DNA of 64,000 bases, from positions 27,286,999 through 27,350,998 of the forward strand of contig NC_058493.1 in assembly GCF_020382885.2 (NCBI RefSeq), in the 5' to 3' direction. Shown here one piece after another: positions 23,501 through 37,700 of this stretch. Under the pieces are notes generated by a model, which was given only the letters and a program-made list of their open reading frames with translations, was not told where the DNA came from and ran no database searches. The DNA comes from Scatophagus argus. Taxonomy: Eukaryota; Chordata; Actinopteri; Scatophagidae. The translations under genes and the position numbers were made by a program. Each line of letters starts with the position of its first letter. The first letter of the stretch is position 1.

Positions 23501-26451
23501 AAGCAATAGAAAATAATATCCATTTCTCTGGAGAAGGTCTCTCTTTGAAATCTTCTCAAGCACTGAGTGTACCAAATACACCTGCTGTTAATACAAACTT
23601 GGGAAAACCTGCTGTGGAAACCAAACCACCTGATCTACCTGCCACTGTTACCAAACTACCCAGCATTTCAGATACTAAATTCCCTCTACATAAGGCATTT
23701 AGTGAGCTCCCAACGCTAAACAAAACTAGTGAAAATGTACATCCAAAGAGACAGCATAGCATAGGATCCAGTGACCAAGACAGAGCTGTTCAAGGAGCAG
23801 ATTTCTACACAAATTCAGGCAGAGCTACTGTAGAGGGTGCACAAGCAAATGAAATCAGTACTAACAACCCTATGAAAGACACAGTACTGTTAAGCCAAGT
23901 TGATAGCCCACAACCCACCAATGGTAAAGTAGGTTTATCGATTGGGAAAACACCAACAGAGTATGTTCCCACTATGCCTTTTAGAGCAGAAAACATTCAG
24001 ACAAACAGTGTTATTGAAATGAGACCAACTTCTAATGTTGCAAAAGATAACATGGTACTGAACACACCTAGCAGTGAACCCAAATTGTCCAATTCACCAT
24101 CCATGGGATTGCTAGCTCTCAGAAAGACAGATGTGGTTTCACCTGGACAACCTGGTTGTGTGGTCGCTATTCAACATGGCATACCTGTTGATAGAACACA
24201 ATCAAATAAACCCAATTTAGGCAGCAATGTTCACAGTATTTCTGCTGCAGGAGGCCCGAACAATCTTCTTAGAGAAGTTATTTTGCCTGTGATGACAGAA
24301 CCTGCAGTGAGCATTACACCATCTTTTAATACAGTGCAGGTTGTCAAAACTACTGTGCCTTCTAGCCCTATCATGAGACATGTCATGCCAAAAAGCCCTC
24401 AGCTGAGAGCAAACCGACCTGGGAGTCAATCTGCAACAAAGCCAGTCACTGATGAAAGGCCTGTTTCTGAATCAGGTGCTCAAACAAGAATCCCCACAAA
24501 CTCAAAAGCACCAAGTGCCAACCTTCTTGTTGAGCACAGGCCACCAGCATCACAAATTATTATTGAAACCACTACTGTAAAAGACCAATCCTTTAAGCCT
24601 TTGCTAAGTCCCCCTAGAAGAACTAAATATTCTGTAGCTTCTATGACTGAGACAACAACTTCCTCTTCTGGTTACATCATGGCTAACGTATCTAAAATCA
24701 GTGTAGAACAGCAAACCGTTACAAGGCCAAGTCAAATTACATCTGTAGATAACGTTCAAACCTCTGTGAATTCAGTGAGCTCTCAGACTGGAGTCAAACA
24801 GTTTAGGCAACCTGTCACTGAAATAAAGAAATCTACAGAAACTAGCATTAACACTGTAAATACTCAAACCATCTCATACACTGATTTAAATAACCACACG
24901 GCTACAAATATCTCCCCCTTTGCTGAGGCCACCAGAGAGGCTAAAGTCCTCCTCAACGCTCCTGCAGTAACAGTAAGAGCCTCTCCTCTGCCAGAGTCAA
25001 AAATACACAATACACCTGTTCAATCATATATTCCAACCTTGCCCCAGTCCTCTAACAGTTTCGGCTCTTTGAACCTAACTGCAGAAACAAAACCCTCGTC
25101 AGTTATTACGAAAAACGAAACAAAACCGCCTGTTAAACCTCTTCAAAATAATTCTCCTACTAGCAATATTCAGCCCTCTGCTAAGTTAATCAAAAACAAT
25201 ATCTCAAAACCAGAAATAAAACCAATCACAGGAAAGGACACACCAGTCCTGACAAACAGCACTGAGTTAGTACATTCCCAAACTCACAAGATAAAAACAA
25301 ATCTAATGACGAATGCCAGTAAGGAAGGAAAACTCTCACCAATGAACACTGATGCTACTGCTCCAAATTGTTCTCCTGATCCTGTTTTAAGCAGTAAATC
25401 TGCTTTAAAAGCACAACCTCCCACTAAGCAGGTAGCATCAAGACCTTCCTCTGCCACTGTAGAAACAAAACCCTCAATTGTAAAAAACGATTCCTCAAAG
25501 TCTCCTCCCGATCCGATCCAGATTAGTTCACACACCAGTAATGTTCAGCCTTCGACAGAGCTACCAGTAGAGAACATTTCCCCTGCAAAGCCAGCAACAG
25601 ATTCAGTCATGAAACCGTCCATAGTTAAAGCTGTGATTGACTCTGCCACTCCTGCCTCTCTGCCTCAGGCCTCAGTCTCAGTCAAAGCTCCATCCCCAAA
25701 CAGAGGAACGTCACCATCATCTCAGCAAAAAATTGGACTCAAAGACAAGGATGTTCTGAGGACCAAAACTACGGCTGCACTGACAGAAGCCCCCGAAGTC
25801 GAACCCTCCACGAAGTCAGCGACATCAACTGCATCTTCAACTGACAACAAAGCTGTTTCAACAGAAAAATCCTCTTCATTGGCTTGGCCCAAGACAGGCC
25901 AAAAGTTGAAAGGCCTGAAAGGTAAACTCAGCGGATGGACACGGCTCAAGAAACACATGATCGTTGAGCCAGAGGAACCTCAGTTTCCGCAGCCCGAGGC
26001 CAAATCTCAGGTCGATTCCAGTGGCAGGAATGAGAAAACAGATCAAGATTGCAGTGATGAAACATCAGCAGACCAATGTGCCAATCAGGAAGTGGTTACA
26101 AAGAAAGAAGGCCCCAGGGCATTGAAGATGTGGGACGCCCTCCTCTTTCAGATGTTTTCTACCAAAGAGAGAATCATTAGCCAAATCAACACCACCAAAA
26201 AAGATTCAGACAAAAAGGCCTCTAAAGACAATCAAGCGGAGGTTCCCTCATTCGTCAATCGCCTGCCAATTTTACTGTACAGCCCTCGTTTTGATGCCAG
26301 GAAGCTTAAAGAGGCAGCAGAGAAGCCGCTCACAAAAATAGCAGCAGTGTTTGAAAGGGGGCTGATAAAACGCAAAGGTCCGGAAGACGAACACAAGGAC
26401 TTCAACAGAAAAGCCAAAGGGTTTGGATCGACAAAAAGTACAGATATGTAA
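20524..26451 (+). CDS. prr33: Very long proline-rich 33-like protein
   Basis: One uninterrupted frame of 1975 codons. I start at ATG 20524, ten bases into an exon that opens after the acceptor CTTGCAG at 20514; the in-frame TTG further left lies in the intron. No fold is visible in most of it: it is Ser, Thr, Pro, Asn and Lys rich and probably disordered. Recognisable islands are a basic cluster near residue 40 ([11 protein letters not shown]), two related motifs at about 319 and 381 (TFYEISKPP and FFEISKPNP), [15 protein letters not shown] near 580, and a C-terminal block from about 1800 with [18 protein letters not shown] and [16 protein letters not shown]. From memory these islands belong to PRR33, and the position between tnnt3 and lsp1 matches human PRR33. 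Its molecular role is unknown to me. The human protein is, as I recall, much shorter. Stop TAA is followed by AATAAA at 26592. Confidence 0.75.
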   Translation: MLMEVSYSNGLDPDLSQQYPPPLLPKPGKDNARLQKLKKKRAKKKGSLSQTPIPFRSCLSPVNEASTDLEHSDQSSPPRTPDSAYNADSSVSSFPFGSLYDHSASAFPHPQSNPYSQTGSFPPQSYIAQMRTSEEQVAPLYECSSFLFDDVTPVMMPPSASPPPSPLEQVPAPPLPSAFNFNMTSNSHGSVTTTPPVAVSQSSTKISTHSLTLSPAAPNCGPGLVPSQVTDLPPVPLLLSVSNSQTQSFIPSQRETNTSSKDKPQSQASSWTVRAISNGNFVPSQMPTEITASKISLVEAVKETKPDTAQTRIYTSKATFYEISKPPSMLDLTVINPTSAVDREKTAVSETKTDQKLSVLKSQCGRPKTPSCTPARVSTPFFEISKPNPLLFAASPAFNSSQDLQTPAIPNKVPRHKSTIQTNSLNKSPAAPKELTLTEVNHITPIKKASNYKETEIQNTPRSTINTEPDPRENVASRLTATGSTVVKSTLREPLTPKLQTDVSESEAKALPKVPSFFSTTPKTSNLNPTPGISMQAPESPSPQSSTYHHPVAEARKSLTSLLETQMSLGTSKPKSRSMYYGLTPTEYVAYGGIRTIASHHSTVPSRINETSSNKTQSDVAVDGSHVPKSNATEILNGHQDLPSMMEGPATHVLQPLSTLKDSKGIVTHNKDVFEESWSEAHSIGIQSHKPSSMDTVKPELPLGLAQKTMQLSTSDVSTSKASYSEAPVPIPKAGEVHTQSSAPNMTPCLTDSSGLSGSSSPLVKVVLNGEAQHSARCIDVIEKGGSPEKMPTKGESKFTNAKAAQTEIAQVQSYQTNGLNVQLAASPVKDPADPKNLVIQSPATDLAQIYTGVDTTNGTFIFGKQQGTKLVSESPLPSQVTTEASLHKPREAVNQASGGCTPPSKMIMRNILPSVAANTELIINKTKTVPQFPNISSEESVIATTASILPHDPVTASVCSAQYSMCTVSATTQSAEITEQISVELKNQEKIKAIENNIHFSGEGLSLKSSQALSVPNTPAVNTNLGKPAVETKPPDLPATVTKLPSISDTKFPLHKAFSELPTLNKTSENVHPKRQHSIGSSDQDRAVQGADFYTNSGRATVEGAQANEISTNNPMKDTVLLSQVDSPQPTNGKVGLSIGKTPTEYVPTMPFRAENIQTNSVIEMRPTSNVAKDNMVLNTPSSEPKLSNSPSMGLLALRKTDVVSPGQPGCVVAIQHGIPVDRTQSNKPNLGSNVHSISAAGGPNNLLREVILPVMTEPAVSITPSFNTVQVVKTTVPSSPIMRHVMPKSPQLRANRPGSQSATKPVTDERPVSESGAQTRIPTNSKAPSANLLVEHRPPASQIIIETTTVKDQSFKPLLSPPRRTKYSVASMTETTTSSSGYIMANVSKISVEQQTVTRPSQITSVDNVQTSVNSVSSQTGVKQFRQPVTEIKKSTETSINTVNTQTISYTDLNNHTATNISPFAEATREAKVLLNAPAVTVRASPLPESKIHNTPVQSYIPTLPQSSNSFGSLNLTAETKPSSVITKNETKPPVKPLQNNSPTSNIQPSAKLIKNNISKPEIKPITGKDTPVLTNSTELVHSQTHKIKTNLMTNASKEGKLSPMNTDATAPNCSPDPVLSSKSALKAQPPTKQVASRPSSATVETKPSIVKNDSSKSPPDPIQISSHTSNVQPSTELPVENISPAKPATDSVMKPSIVKAVIDSATPASLPQASVSVKAPSPNRGTSPSSQQKIGLKDKDVLRTKTTAALTEAPEVEPSTKSATSTASSTDNKAVSTEKSSSLAWPKTGQKLKGLKGKLSGWTRLKKHMIVEPEEPQFPQPEAKSQVDSSGRNEKTDQDCSDETSADQCANQEVVTKKEGPRALKMWDALLFQMFSTKERIISQINTTKKDSDKKASKDNQAEVPSFVNRLPILLYSPRFDARKLKEAAEKPLTKIAAVFERGLIKRKGPEDEHKDFNRKAKGFGSTKSTDM

Positions 26452-26591
26452 ATCGAACTGATGGGAAAGTATGTGTCTGAAAACTGATGTGTGCAGTTTC
26501 GCTAATTTAACACAAAATACAAAAGATGCAATGATGGTCAGGTCAGCAAGGGAGAAAATGAATCATACGAAGAGAAGTTGTAATGAAAAAT

Positions 26592-26597
26592 AATAAA
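26592..26597 (+). terminator. Polyadenylation signal of prr33-like gene
   Basis: AATAAA 141 bases after the stop codon, followed by an A-rich then T-rich stretch. A second AATAAA occurs near 26815. Confidence 0.55.
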
Positions 26598-26599
26598 AA

Positions 26600-28599
26600 A
26601 AAAATCTGAAAAATATTTGTGAATTTTTGGCAGAATAGCTAAAGTTAATTTTATAAATCTGGCCTGTAATGAGGAGGTTATTATTAATCTTGAGGGTAAA
26701 AGAGATCAAATGTGTCATCTACCTGAGTCAATATTGGAGCTTTGCCATGGTCTCTAAATTTCATCAAAAAGTAAAGAAAGTTTCACTAAAAGAAAATTGC
26801 TCTCCTGTACCAAATAAATACTTTTTAATATATTTTTTTGACATTTTCATCATTTAATCTAGTGCATAATTTAGCAGTTATGGGCTTAAAAGGTCAAAAA
26901 TAATATAACAATAATAGAGATGTGGCATATTTGCACTTCATAAAATCACATCAGAAATGATAAGGCAAAGAAAGAAAGGAGTATTATATTATCTGAAAAT
27001 GTACTTGGTTAGATTTTTGTTTGTTTTTTCCTTTGTGATGGGCCTAGATGTGGTGTTGAATGCATGTGCCGTAGAAACATTGATAGGTAAAAGACTGTTT
27101 CATTTGTGAAGCTCTACTTTTTTTCTATTTTTCTAAAGAAAGGCCTTTAGTGTACACCGCTGGTAGGCAGTTTTTAATCTCTGTGATAAATAGGGCTTTT
27201 ACATTCCTGGAACAACAGGGCAGATGGTTTCTGAAAGAAGGAAATGAGAGAGAGAGATGAAGGCTGAAGGTCCAGGAGGAACAGATTTTGGTTTCTGCAA
27301 GTCAGCTGTGGATGGAAACGAAGCGGCTTTTTGATCAGGGCAGGAAACTACAGCGTCAGGGCCTGAGTGCACAAAACATTTTGTTTGGCAGGGCGATGAG
27401 GTACCTTGAACATGTAAAACTTTATACCTGCTAAACAATAGAGCGTATTAGCATTGTCACAATGAGGGTGTTAGCATGCTGGAGTTAGCATTTAGCTCAC
27501 AGCGCTGTCGCGTACTGCTAGCACAGCTGTTGAGGCTTTGTCTTGTTTAAATTAGACTACACTGTCATGAAAGTCAGAATGTCTCCTCAGATGGGAAAAT
27601 TAACATCAACATCAAAATTTACAGCAACATCAATGGTTTTCGGTATTATTTGAGACGGTCACATCAAACATTGCCCCAGAATAACTGGTGTTCTGTGAAA
27701 ACGTTTGTGTTTGATCATTTTTACTGATACACACTAACTGAACTAAACTCTTCTGCCAAATGAGGAAACTATGAAAATAAATTTGAAAAGAAAAAAGGTT
27801 TTCAGTGAAACACACTAACAATATTCCCAGCCCGTGTGACAGATAAACTGAACTGTAATTTCCTGCCTTGTGTTGGGTTAATCCAGGACTTCAGAATAAT
27901 ATTACTGAGTGTGTAACCAGGAAGTAGACGTGAGAACCAATGAATGATTGATGATGATCATAATGATGATGATGATGATGATGTTTGCTGTAACAAGTCG
28001 GACTAAAGGAAAATTAAGTGAAAACAGATGTTAGAGGCTGATATTCACAGTTTTGAAAGATTTTGCTGCTGCTGTAGCAGATATAAGCATGTTGTTGTCC
28101 CCATATTGGATTTTAAAAATTGTTGTTTTCCCCAAGATGACCATCAAGATGTGGAATTTATTCTAGGTGAAGGACACTTTACCCCCATAAGCTAACCACA
28201 GCCTTATTTAGTACTGTACACTGATGCTCCTGTTTTTGTTTACTGTGTGATTATCAAAAATTCATAAAGTTGAATGTGAAATGCCCGTCTTGTATTTCTC
28301 ATTTTTGTGGTTGGCATTCAGTATTTTTGAAACTGTCAACAAATCCAGTGGAATTACCAAAACCAAAAATGTGTTAGTCCATCTCTCAGTTCCTTCTCAC
28401 GTAGTTTCCTCAAACAGCTGCTCACCGTAGTTTTACTTTAGTTTCTTCAAACATTTTTGGGACAATAAGAAAAATATGCAGTATCATATCCTGAGACTCA
28501 TGAAGTAAATCTTCCTGTGAAAAACAAGTACATTTCACCAAACTTGATGACAAACAGATCTAATGTAATATATTATATTATATCTAACTTTAATTAATT
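26600..28599. other. Tail-to-tail intergenic region
   Basis: The prr33-like gene (+) and lsp1 (-) converge here. I see no coding exon. A (GAT)n tract lies at about 27950-27983, and the rest is AT-rich. Confidence 0.5.
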
Positions 28600-28605
28600 T
28601 TTATT
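28600..28605 (-). terminator. Polyadenylation signal of lsp1
   Basis: TTTATT on the + strand gives AATAAA on the minus strand about 115 bases after the lsp1 stop. Confidence 0.55.
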
Positions 28606-28650
28606 CACAGTAATAAACTTCACTCCTGTTTTGCATACTCCCCCTCCTCA

Positions 28651-28657
28651 TAATAAT

Positions 28658-28690
<33 letters not shown>

Positions 28691-28706
28691 AATAATAATA
28701 ATAATA
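28651..28706. repeat. (AAC)n/(AAT)n microsatellite
   Basis: Compound trinucleotide array in the 3' UTR of lsp1, between the stop codon and the polyadenylation signal. Confidence 0.95.
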
Positions 28707-28720
28707 CTAGACAAACAACT

Positions 28721-31700
28721 TCAACAGTTCATATTTAAAACATTGTTATTCCTTCCTGTTTGGTTGAGGGTTTTACCTGACTGGCAGTTTGCATCTTCAC
28801 TGCAGCTGTTGTCCTCAGGAATCTTCTCGTACTTTCCGTGACCCGTCACCACAAATTTGTATCTTTTACCACTGGAGCTGTCCTGAAATATGGTTGATAA
28901 AACAGGACTTAGCACAGACACATTCACAGACATTCACAGACGTTCACGCTGTCGCCTCAGTCTGTGTGTCTCTGTGGATGGAGGACATATTGCAGCATCT
29001 GACTGTCCACATTCAGTGAAGAGCCTTCTCATCTGGATGCACCAGAAAAATGTTGACAGTACAAAGCTGTTTTTAACACATTAATGTCCACAGCAGAATT
29101 TTATAATTTCCTTTACAGGAACTAAGTGACCAGCATCCCCTATAAATTGTTCTTGTTTTAAACACCACCAGGTTTCATTGCATTCAAATACAAAAACACT
29201 CAGTTCACAGTCAGTCTGCACGGTGCTGCTGCAGCCACAAGAGGGCAGCCTTTCACTGAGTGTTCCTTTAGCCTGAGCTGGCGGTGGTTGCATGGAGCAG
29301 TGAGGAGCACAGAATAAAGTCATGAAACTAAATGGAAACAAATAAAGCTAAAGAAGTTATCAGACAGGCAGAGCGCTGAGGAGAAAAGTCAGTGTCAGGG
29401 TAAAATTTGTACTGCATTTCTCTCAGGATACTTTGTGAATGTTGGCAATTAAAGAGGCACACTGTAAGACCAGGAAGTAAGGAGACGAGCTTCACGCTGT
29501 TGTGGAAAATTCAGGGTTAAAATGGGACTCACTGCTGGTTTGGATGGCGAGCTGCACCGGTTCTCAGCTTCACTTCCTCTCACCCACTGATTGATGAGAT
29601 CAGCCACACCGACTTTTAAACCATCTGCATCCTGACACGCACAAAAAGACATTTTTTTAACGTTACTCTGAAAAGTTCATTGCATCATCTGAACACCTGC
29701 AAACTGTAAAAGGTTTCCCGAAGTGTCGTGAACAGTTTAAAATCCAAACATTCCTGATGTTTAGGCTCAGCCGCTTTTGGTCAAGTTTGCATCTGTCACA
29801 CATGCAAGACTTTAACTTATAGTAGAATATTTTTACAGTTGTGCTATTAGTACTTTTACCTGAGTAAATGATCTTCCACTACTCAGCACAGCACTGTTTT
29901 GTAAAAGCTTTAGATAAGTGGTTAAGATAAATTCATCTCACCTTGGATGGTGTGACCGAGGCAGCGTTTTGGCTCCAGGCTTCTCCGGCCTCGAACAGGT
30001 TCTTCTTGGAGGAGACGAGTTCGGTGGTACTCGTCAGGTCCGTCAGCGCCTGACTGCCCGTTCTGCCTTCCTTTGAGGCCAGCTGGGAAAAACACTGTGA
30101 GATTCAGAGCTGCATGTGGTTTCAAAGTACTCATTTACAAAGTCTAGCAACAAACTGCTTTGAAGCAACAACACCAACACACAAGTCACATGATGAATGG
30201 TCACCATTAATCCATGGGGAGAATTTAAGCAGCAGGACCTGATGATACATGAAGAATAAAAAGTACTTGGTGAAGTACTTTCAGGGTCTACCTTCTTACT
30301 GCCTTACAAAAGAAAAACAGCATCTGAAAAACTCGGGAGCTCAGTGGGTTTTTACCTCGAGCGCATGTGTGTACTGCTCCAGTTTCTTGTCAATCTTGGA
30401 AACAGCAGGTTGCAGCGTCTTCCTCATGTTGTTGGTGCTTTGGACAAACCAATAAATGTTCAGAGCAGTCTGACGAAACTGAAGGTTAAAACGTTTCTGC
30501 GAGCCGTGGATAAAACATGATCTTTTCCTGACCCTAATCAAGTGTTTTTCGTGCCTCAGTCCAACCACAGCTTGAGCTCAGCGTCACAACTTAAAATTGA
30601 ACATTAAAATGTAAAGAAAAGTTTCCGCACATTAAACGTTATGTTTCAACATAATCGCTGGTTTGCAGAAACGTTCGGTGCCAACTGTTCTGTTGTAAAT
30701 CAAAGTAGAGATGAGGCTGTTGCACAAGCACCATGTGTTTACTGCACACGACCTAAACTTACTCCGTTGCACAATTTTGACTTTTATTCCTTTATTTCCA
30801 AGAGGTGGAGCAGCACTGGAATACTGACAGAATCTCAACTTCATCTTCTGCAGATCCGACGCGTTTTAGCAGTCAGCGATGATAACTCTTTGGGTGCGTT
30901 AATACAACGCTCAGCCAGTCTGTCACATGTAGCTAACGGCACACAAACACACACTCACCTTTTCCTCAGAGACTCAGTTCTCTCTATGATCTGTGGAGAG
31001 AATAAAGACATAATATTAAGAAGTATTAACTCTGTGAAATGGCCAACAGTAACACAGACTTGTTATTAAAACAGACTGGAGTTCAGATTTAGTTTTAGGG
31101 TAGCAACAGTCTGACACAACCTCTTAAATGAGACATGGACAAAATTAAAGGTCAGACTTAATTTAGCTTTCCATCTGACAGCAGTAGTTTTATCACTTTG
31201 GGAGACATTTGGTAAATTTGTCCAAAGACTGATGAAGGAGGTTTGGTGTCTGTTTATCTCACATTTCAGAGAATAAGATAAATTTAGGCACAAGCACAAG
31301 TTGGTTCAATAAATAATGACACCAACTTAATAACTGCAAGCACGAGAGGGCAGATTTTTCTCAGCTTCCTTAAAGCGTCATAGAGTTGACCTGTTGCACC
31401 TTTAATCTTATGGCAGCTGCTGACCTTTGACCCCGACACCCGTCTGCTGCAGCACTCACCGTGCATTTCCCGTCTGCTGAGACTCTGCTGCTCACTTCAT
31501 CCTGTAAAGAAACACGGCGTGCTGAGATACAGACCACTGCAGGCTGGATAAATAATAAGTTACTCCTGCTTCAAACACAAAGTACAAACGGTCAGACTTA
31601 CTGGGTAAAACTGAATGAGAAGTTTCTGGTGGAACAGCAGCGAGCGTGAAAAGAGACAAAACATAATACACACAAAATACGTTTAACATCAGCGGTTCAT

Positions 31701-34700
31701 CACATTAACGTAGGAGCTTTAGAGACAACCAAGACAATCAGATTTTAGAAAACTGTGAACTCTCAGTGATCCCCCAAAAAGTCCCTCAGGACTCTGCAGC
31801 CCGTGTTCTGACTCAGACTAAGAGGCGAGACCACATTTCACCTGTGCTGGCCTCTCTACATTGGCTTCCAGTAAAATTTAGAGTAGAATTTAAGATCCTC
31901 CTCCTAACCTATAAAGCCATGCATGGTCTGGCACCATCATATATCACTGATCTCATTGAACCACATCAGCCCTCCAGGGTGCTGCGTTCCTTAGATTCAG
32001 ATTTACTGGTAATACCACAAATCTCCAAATGTAGATATGAAGCCAGGGCCTTCAGGTATCAAGCTCCTCTTCTGTGGAACCAATTACCAGCCTCAGTTCA
32101 GCTCAGCTCCATGTTTAAGAGTAGACTCAAAACCCTCCTTTTTGACAAAGCCTGTAGTTAGGACTGTTCAGACTCCGCTTGGGCCAACCCCCAGTTATGC
32201 TGCTATAGGTTTAGATTGCTGAGGGAGATCCTGAGACACTGAGCTTTCAGAGCAGGAGGACTCACTCATCATGTCCTATCACCTGTACAGCACTAACTCG
32301 TCCTCTCCCCCGGAGCTCTTGTGTCCCATCTTATCTCAGCACTTCAGGAGCATGTTGCTGGATCCAGAATCTCCTACCCCACCCTCCTGAGGCCTGGTAC
32401 CGCTGCTGGATCCTGAGCCCTGAAGGCCGTCTACACTGAGTCTGGTTCTGCTCGAGGTTTCTGTTGTTGTCTGCCTGTTAAAAGGAAGTCTTTCCTCGCC
32501 ACTGCTGACTCAGTGTGGGGTTTGGCCCTGGGACCTGTTTCTTTCTGATTCTCTTGTTCTTTTTGAATGTGTTGTTGACACACCTGTAAAGTGTCTTGAG
32601 ATGACTCTGTTATGAATTGGCACTTTAAGTTGAATTGAATCTGCTGCATCCCCCCGACCCTCCGACTGTGTCAAAGCTGTGTTTCTGCTGAAATCAATTT
32701 ACATTGCCAAAGCAAATGTGAAATAAAAACAGAAACTGTTGTGAAACAGAAAGCCGCTTAAGGCAGCTTTGTGATTCGTCATGCTGGGTTTTATAAATGA
32801 AACCAACTTGTCTGAAATGTAGTTTTAGAGGAAAATGTGACAGTTTTTCTGAAATTCAACTGAGCACTGCGCAACAGGGAAAAACAGATCAGGACTCTGA
32901 GCTTCGTCTGCATCAGCTGGTTATTTTCTGGTTTCCCATTCAGCAGCTGAAAGTCAGGTCTGTCCGTCCGTCTGAAACTGCCAGTCCAACACACACACTC
33001 CTGTTCACCGGACTTACTGATGTTCAAAAGTGAAACATGGCACATTTCAGTTCCATCTGGATCTCTAAAACTTGATTTCACAGGCCACCTTTGGTTCAGT
33101 GAGATACCTTGAATGTGGGGCTCATGGGACCGTAGCAGTTTAACGACTCGTCGCCTCTGCTGCTGCCGCAAAGAGAGCGAGTGGATCTCCTGCTGGCCTC
33201 CTCGCTGCTCCTGTCCTCCTCTGACCTCTAAAACACCAACACAGATGTTACCATTTCGTAAGGAGAACCTGATCAATAGTAAAAGGAAAATAGTCTTACT
33301 GTGTTAAAAAGTATAATCTCACAAACAGTCCTCTTGCTCCCTCATCTGTTTCTAAAAATAGTGGAAAAACTTGTTCACGCTGCTCACCCATGCTGTGTTA
33401 TTTGGTGGCAAAAGGCTAATGAAACATTGGCGAACCACCGGTGGGTGAAGGAGGAATTTGTTACAACATCTGACATCATCGCTGCTTTCGTCAGTCTCAT
33501 TTCTACACCCCGCGAGCCAAAGCCGCATTCTTTCACTTTATAGCATTCAGGTTTGAAGCCAAATTCTGTGAGAGCTCTAATAAGCGTGCATGTGTTTGAT
33601 TAAACGTTTTATGAAACACTGAGAGAAGCAAGACATGTGTGCCGTTATGTCAGCACAGTCCTGAAACGCAGTGTAGCAGAAGTACTTTACTTTAAGACAT
33701 GAAAGATTTCTGTTCGAGACTCTTCATCGTGTTAAAGAGTTGGACATAGCCAGAGACGTATGTTTTAGAGGTCCAGTCAACAAGGTTAAAATGTAAAATT
33801 CGTCCCGACAGGGCGTGATGACATGTGGACATGATGAATCCTGAGTTTAGGTGGCGTAGACCAGGTCCTGAATTCAAAGTAACGGCGGCTGTTGTTAGGC
33901 CTGTATGGCAATGACAGTGAAGATGGGGAACAATATGAACACTGAAATATTATGACTGGAAGGCGACTCAAACCTCAAAACTGCTTAAGAAGCTACCACC
34001 ACGTTAGCCTGTTAGCTGTAAATTCTCTTGTCGTGGACTTAAGTGTTGATCAGGAAAAGGTTTTGAATATCCGCAGCAGGTTTCATGACCATGTGAGATG
34101 ATGGTCAGCAAAATGGCAAACCAGCTGAACACGTTTATTTCTTCTCATTACTGGGGAGGAAAATAATACTCATACCCATAATGGTGGCAGCAGAGGTGGT
34201 GGTGGTAGTAATAGAAAGAAAGCCAACCTTGTCTGACACCTCCTCCTCCTCATGCTCCTCCTCCTTGTGCCTCTCGTCCCTCCTGAGGTGGAGGTCTTCC
34301 TTGTTTTCATGTGTGAAGCTCAATTTGTCTTCCTCCTCCTCCTCCTCATCTCTGGAGCTCTGTCGGGTTTCTGTTGACCTCCAGTCTGTCTGCAGAGCAA
34401 CCTGCAGCTCCTCCTTGTCCTTACGATCCTCCTGCTCCACCCGCCCATCCACCCTGGGGGCCGCTCCACTGCAGAGGAGATGATTTCACTGGTTAATAAA
34501 GTAGAAAAGAGCATGTTCACATCCAACGACACCACTGACTTTACCAAGAGGAAAACCAAACAGTTATTAAAAGATGGTGCTCAAAAAAAAAAAAAAAAAA
34601 GAGGACGACAGAAACATGGCCTCAAACCGTGGCCTCATCGTCCCGGCAACCAGGTAGGACGTCCTGTCAGCTGGTTGACCCGTGGCGTGTTGCAGCCTGG

Positions 34701-37700
34701 CGTCCTGTGGCAGGAAGACTGTTGAGCTGTATGACGCCCTGACTTCCTTTCTGTTGCTGGTCAACTAAAAGGAAGCAAAAGGAAAGCAGGTTGATAGCAT
34801 GATAATATGCAGTAAATACTAATACTGTGCAGTAAAAATATTACCTAAAGTGACAGAAACCATTTTTGGGGAAAAATCAATTTGATGTGTACTTTGAGTT
34901 TTTAATTTGTCCCATGGAGGAGGGAGGGGCTTATGAGCTGTACTGCAGCCAGCCACCAGGGGGCGATGCAGATGTTCATGTTTTTACTTTTTTAAAATTT
35001 AAATATGCCAATCTAAATTGTGTTGTAACGTCATCTGGAAACCACGTGAGAAAAAGGTTATTGATTCAGCACGACGTGATGAGACTGTGCTGAACGTCGC
35101 CCACAGCAATGCAGACTCATCTGGTTTTTGTAAAGCAGCTGCACCTGAAAGGCCCCCTGTTGATCTGTTAGGTGGTGTACCTTCTCTGCAGGTCTCGGTG
35201 AAGCTTCCTGGGACCGAATGCTTCGTTCTGGCTCGCATTCCTCCTGCTCCTGCTGCTCTTCATCCTCCTGCTGTTTCTCCTCTTCAGGCTCCAGTTTCCA
35301 CTGTGGTGTTGAAGGCCTCTGCACTGTGGCCCTGCAGTCATCCTGCACCTCCTGCTCGTTGCGATGCTCCAGCCTGTGAGTCCAGTCGCTGAAGCCCTCG
35401 TCCTCCTCCAGAACCAAGCAGCAGCTGGGCTTCAGATCCGCGTCCAACCTGAGGAGCAAGCAGAGAACCTTTAAGTGACCTGACTGACTGATGAGAGACG
35501 AAGTCAAGCTATCGGCTGGAAGTTTTATTTTGAAGGAATGCAGATGTGATATAACCTGAGGGTTCGATCTTAGGTCTTCTGTTTACATGGTTAGAGATAC
35601 AAACATTTTCAGTGAAATCCTGCTCTTCTTTTACAGATTTGAATGTGAATGTTTTTATCGTTTATAGTTAGTATCTGTTGTTGTATCCCCCGCCGGTACA
35701 AGTTTTGTCCCATTGCTGGTTTCTGCTTGTGTTGTTTGAACCTTTTGGGCTCATAATGTACAGTTTTCTTATTTTCTACTTTTTCTATGTATTCTTCTAT
35801 TATATTTGTTTTCCTGTGGATGATTTCATGGACTGAGTGTATTAGATCTGGCCTCCTCTTTTACCGTATTTCCCTTTAAGTGTTTCCTTATCATAGAAGC
35901 TTCCTTTGTGGCGTACCGGTCAGTCTAATCCAGCTCAGCTCTGAGTGGACTCAGTCATCACCACCTGAGTGATGAATGTGTTTGTGTGTCCATGTTGTAT
36001 TTCTGGTTGGTGACGGTTATTGGACAATGTCTCTGCTGGATCAAAGCGCTGCTCTGATAAATTTAATTTGCTGGAGGGCAGATCTTTTGTCAGACTCACG
36101 CTTGCATTGTTTGCCCACTTCCTCCATCCTGTTTGCCCAAATGCGCCGCACACTAAAGATCTGTGGTGACGCCGAGGACGTGGTCGTCTTTTGTCTGCTT
36201 GAAAAGGTCTAAAAGAGCAGAATCTAATAAATACTGCAGTGCTGCCTGTTGTGTCTCCTGTTACTCCACATGCTTTTGTTTCCAGGTGTCTCTGATGTGC
36301 ACCCACGGGTTTCAAACATGGCTGAGTGTTGAGCCAGGCAGCAGGTGGCAGACACAGGAGTCATGGAAACAGTACACAAAGAGGTGCTGCGACCTGCTGA
36401 TCAGCTGGTCAGCTCGCATCTGCACACTGGAGCGCATCAGCACGAACAAAACACCCAAAACCTGATGTTTAAAAGTTAGCGCTGTGTGTGTGTGTTGTAG
36501 CCTTCACTTAATCCACACTGACAGGGGAAATGCACATGCACTGATGGACTAGCTAAACTAAGCTAGATACGCCATCAGTGCTGTCACAAACACCTTTTAT
36601 CCAGAAGCAGATGCGCACTTCCTTCTGCATGATGCTACGGAAAGAAAATAGTTCCTACAAGAAACTGCTCACAGCAAGATCTGCGGATTATCATGAGTAA
36701 CAAGGTCATCATTTCTGGAAAGACAGATTGCTGCTGAGTTTTACAAATGTATTTTTGGTTTTTTTTGGTGCTTTGAGAACCACAAGTGACTGTCATCTCG
36801 TTCCATTATATTTATCCATTATATTCTCTAAGCTGATGCCTCCAAAACTCTGCAGTTCTCACCAAAACTATCTACCTAATGGATAAACAGCACTGCAGGG
36901 AAGAAAATATGTCATTTTGATTTTGGGCTGAACTGTCCCTTTAAATGTCACCTTTACCTGACTGATCATAGAACGGAAAGAATAATATCATTAGAGATAA
37001 ATAAGATGTAAATTTGCAGGCAGGATGAACCACTGAACGGTGCAGTATGGCCTGACTGAAATGCATTTCACTCCACGGGACTGTGAATGAGTCTGCTCAG
37101 CAGCTCACGGTCTCAGGTGATGAGGATGTTTCCCCTGTCATCAGCACGGCAGGTAATGAATACGCACCTGGAAACATCAAGGACAATTTAACATCCAATC
37201 TGCGACGTTAACACGAACAAATGATTTGTCCCACATCCAAAATTCAAAATGTGGAGATCTCCACCAGGTTATCATCTCACCACGCTGACGTTCACCCACG
37301 TGCAAATTTTTAAAAAATGCGCTACAGAACTATTTCCTGGTTGTATATGCGTGTTTGTGTAACCGACTGCATATATTATTACTATTATACTTTATAATAG
37401 AGTGAATACTTTTCTTAGTGATGCTGAGGTACTGTAGGACTTTCTGAATGAGTGCTGGAACTCAGTTTCCCAGAAGCAACACCCGGCTCGTACTCACTTG
37501 GTGACACACATCTCACACACCTGGACGCTGCCCAGTTCAGCCACAGACTGACCTGCTGGAGCAGTTAGTGGACTTCAGGTGACCTCAGCGGTGGTGACGA
37601 GGAAGCTGGACAGCCTGTAGAGGAGGAGTAAAATGTGTTTTGCTGTTTGTTCTACTCACTCTGTGTTGTGCACCACCTCGTTCTGTCGGGGAGGCTCCGG

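Noticed and set aside
20633-26417. Many frames antisense to or shifted within the prr33-like exon
   Set aside because: Shadows of the long frame; none has its own motifs or start context.
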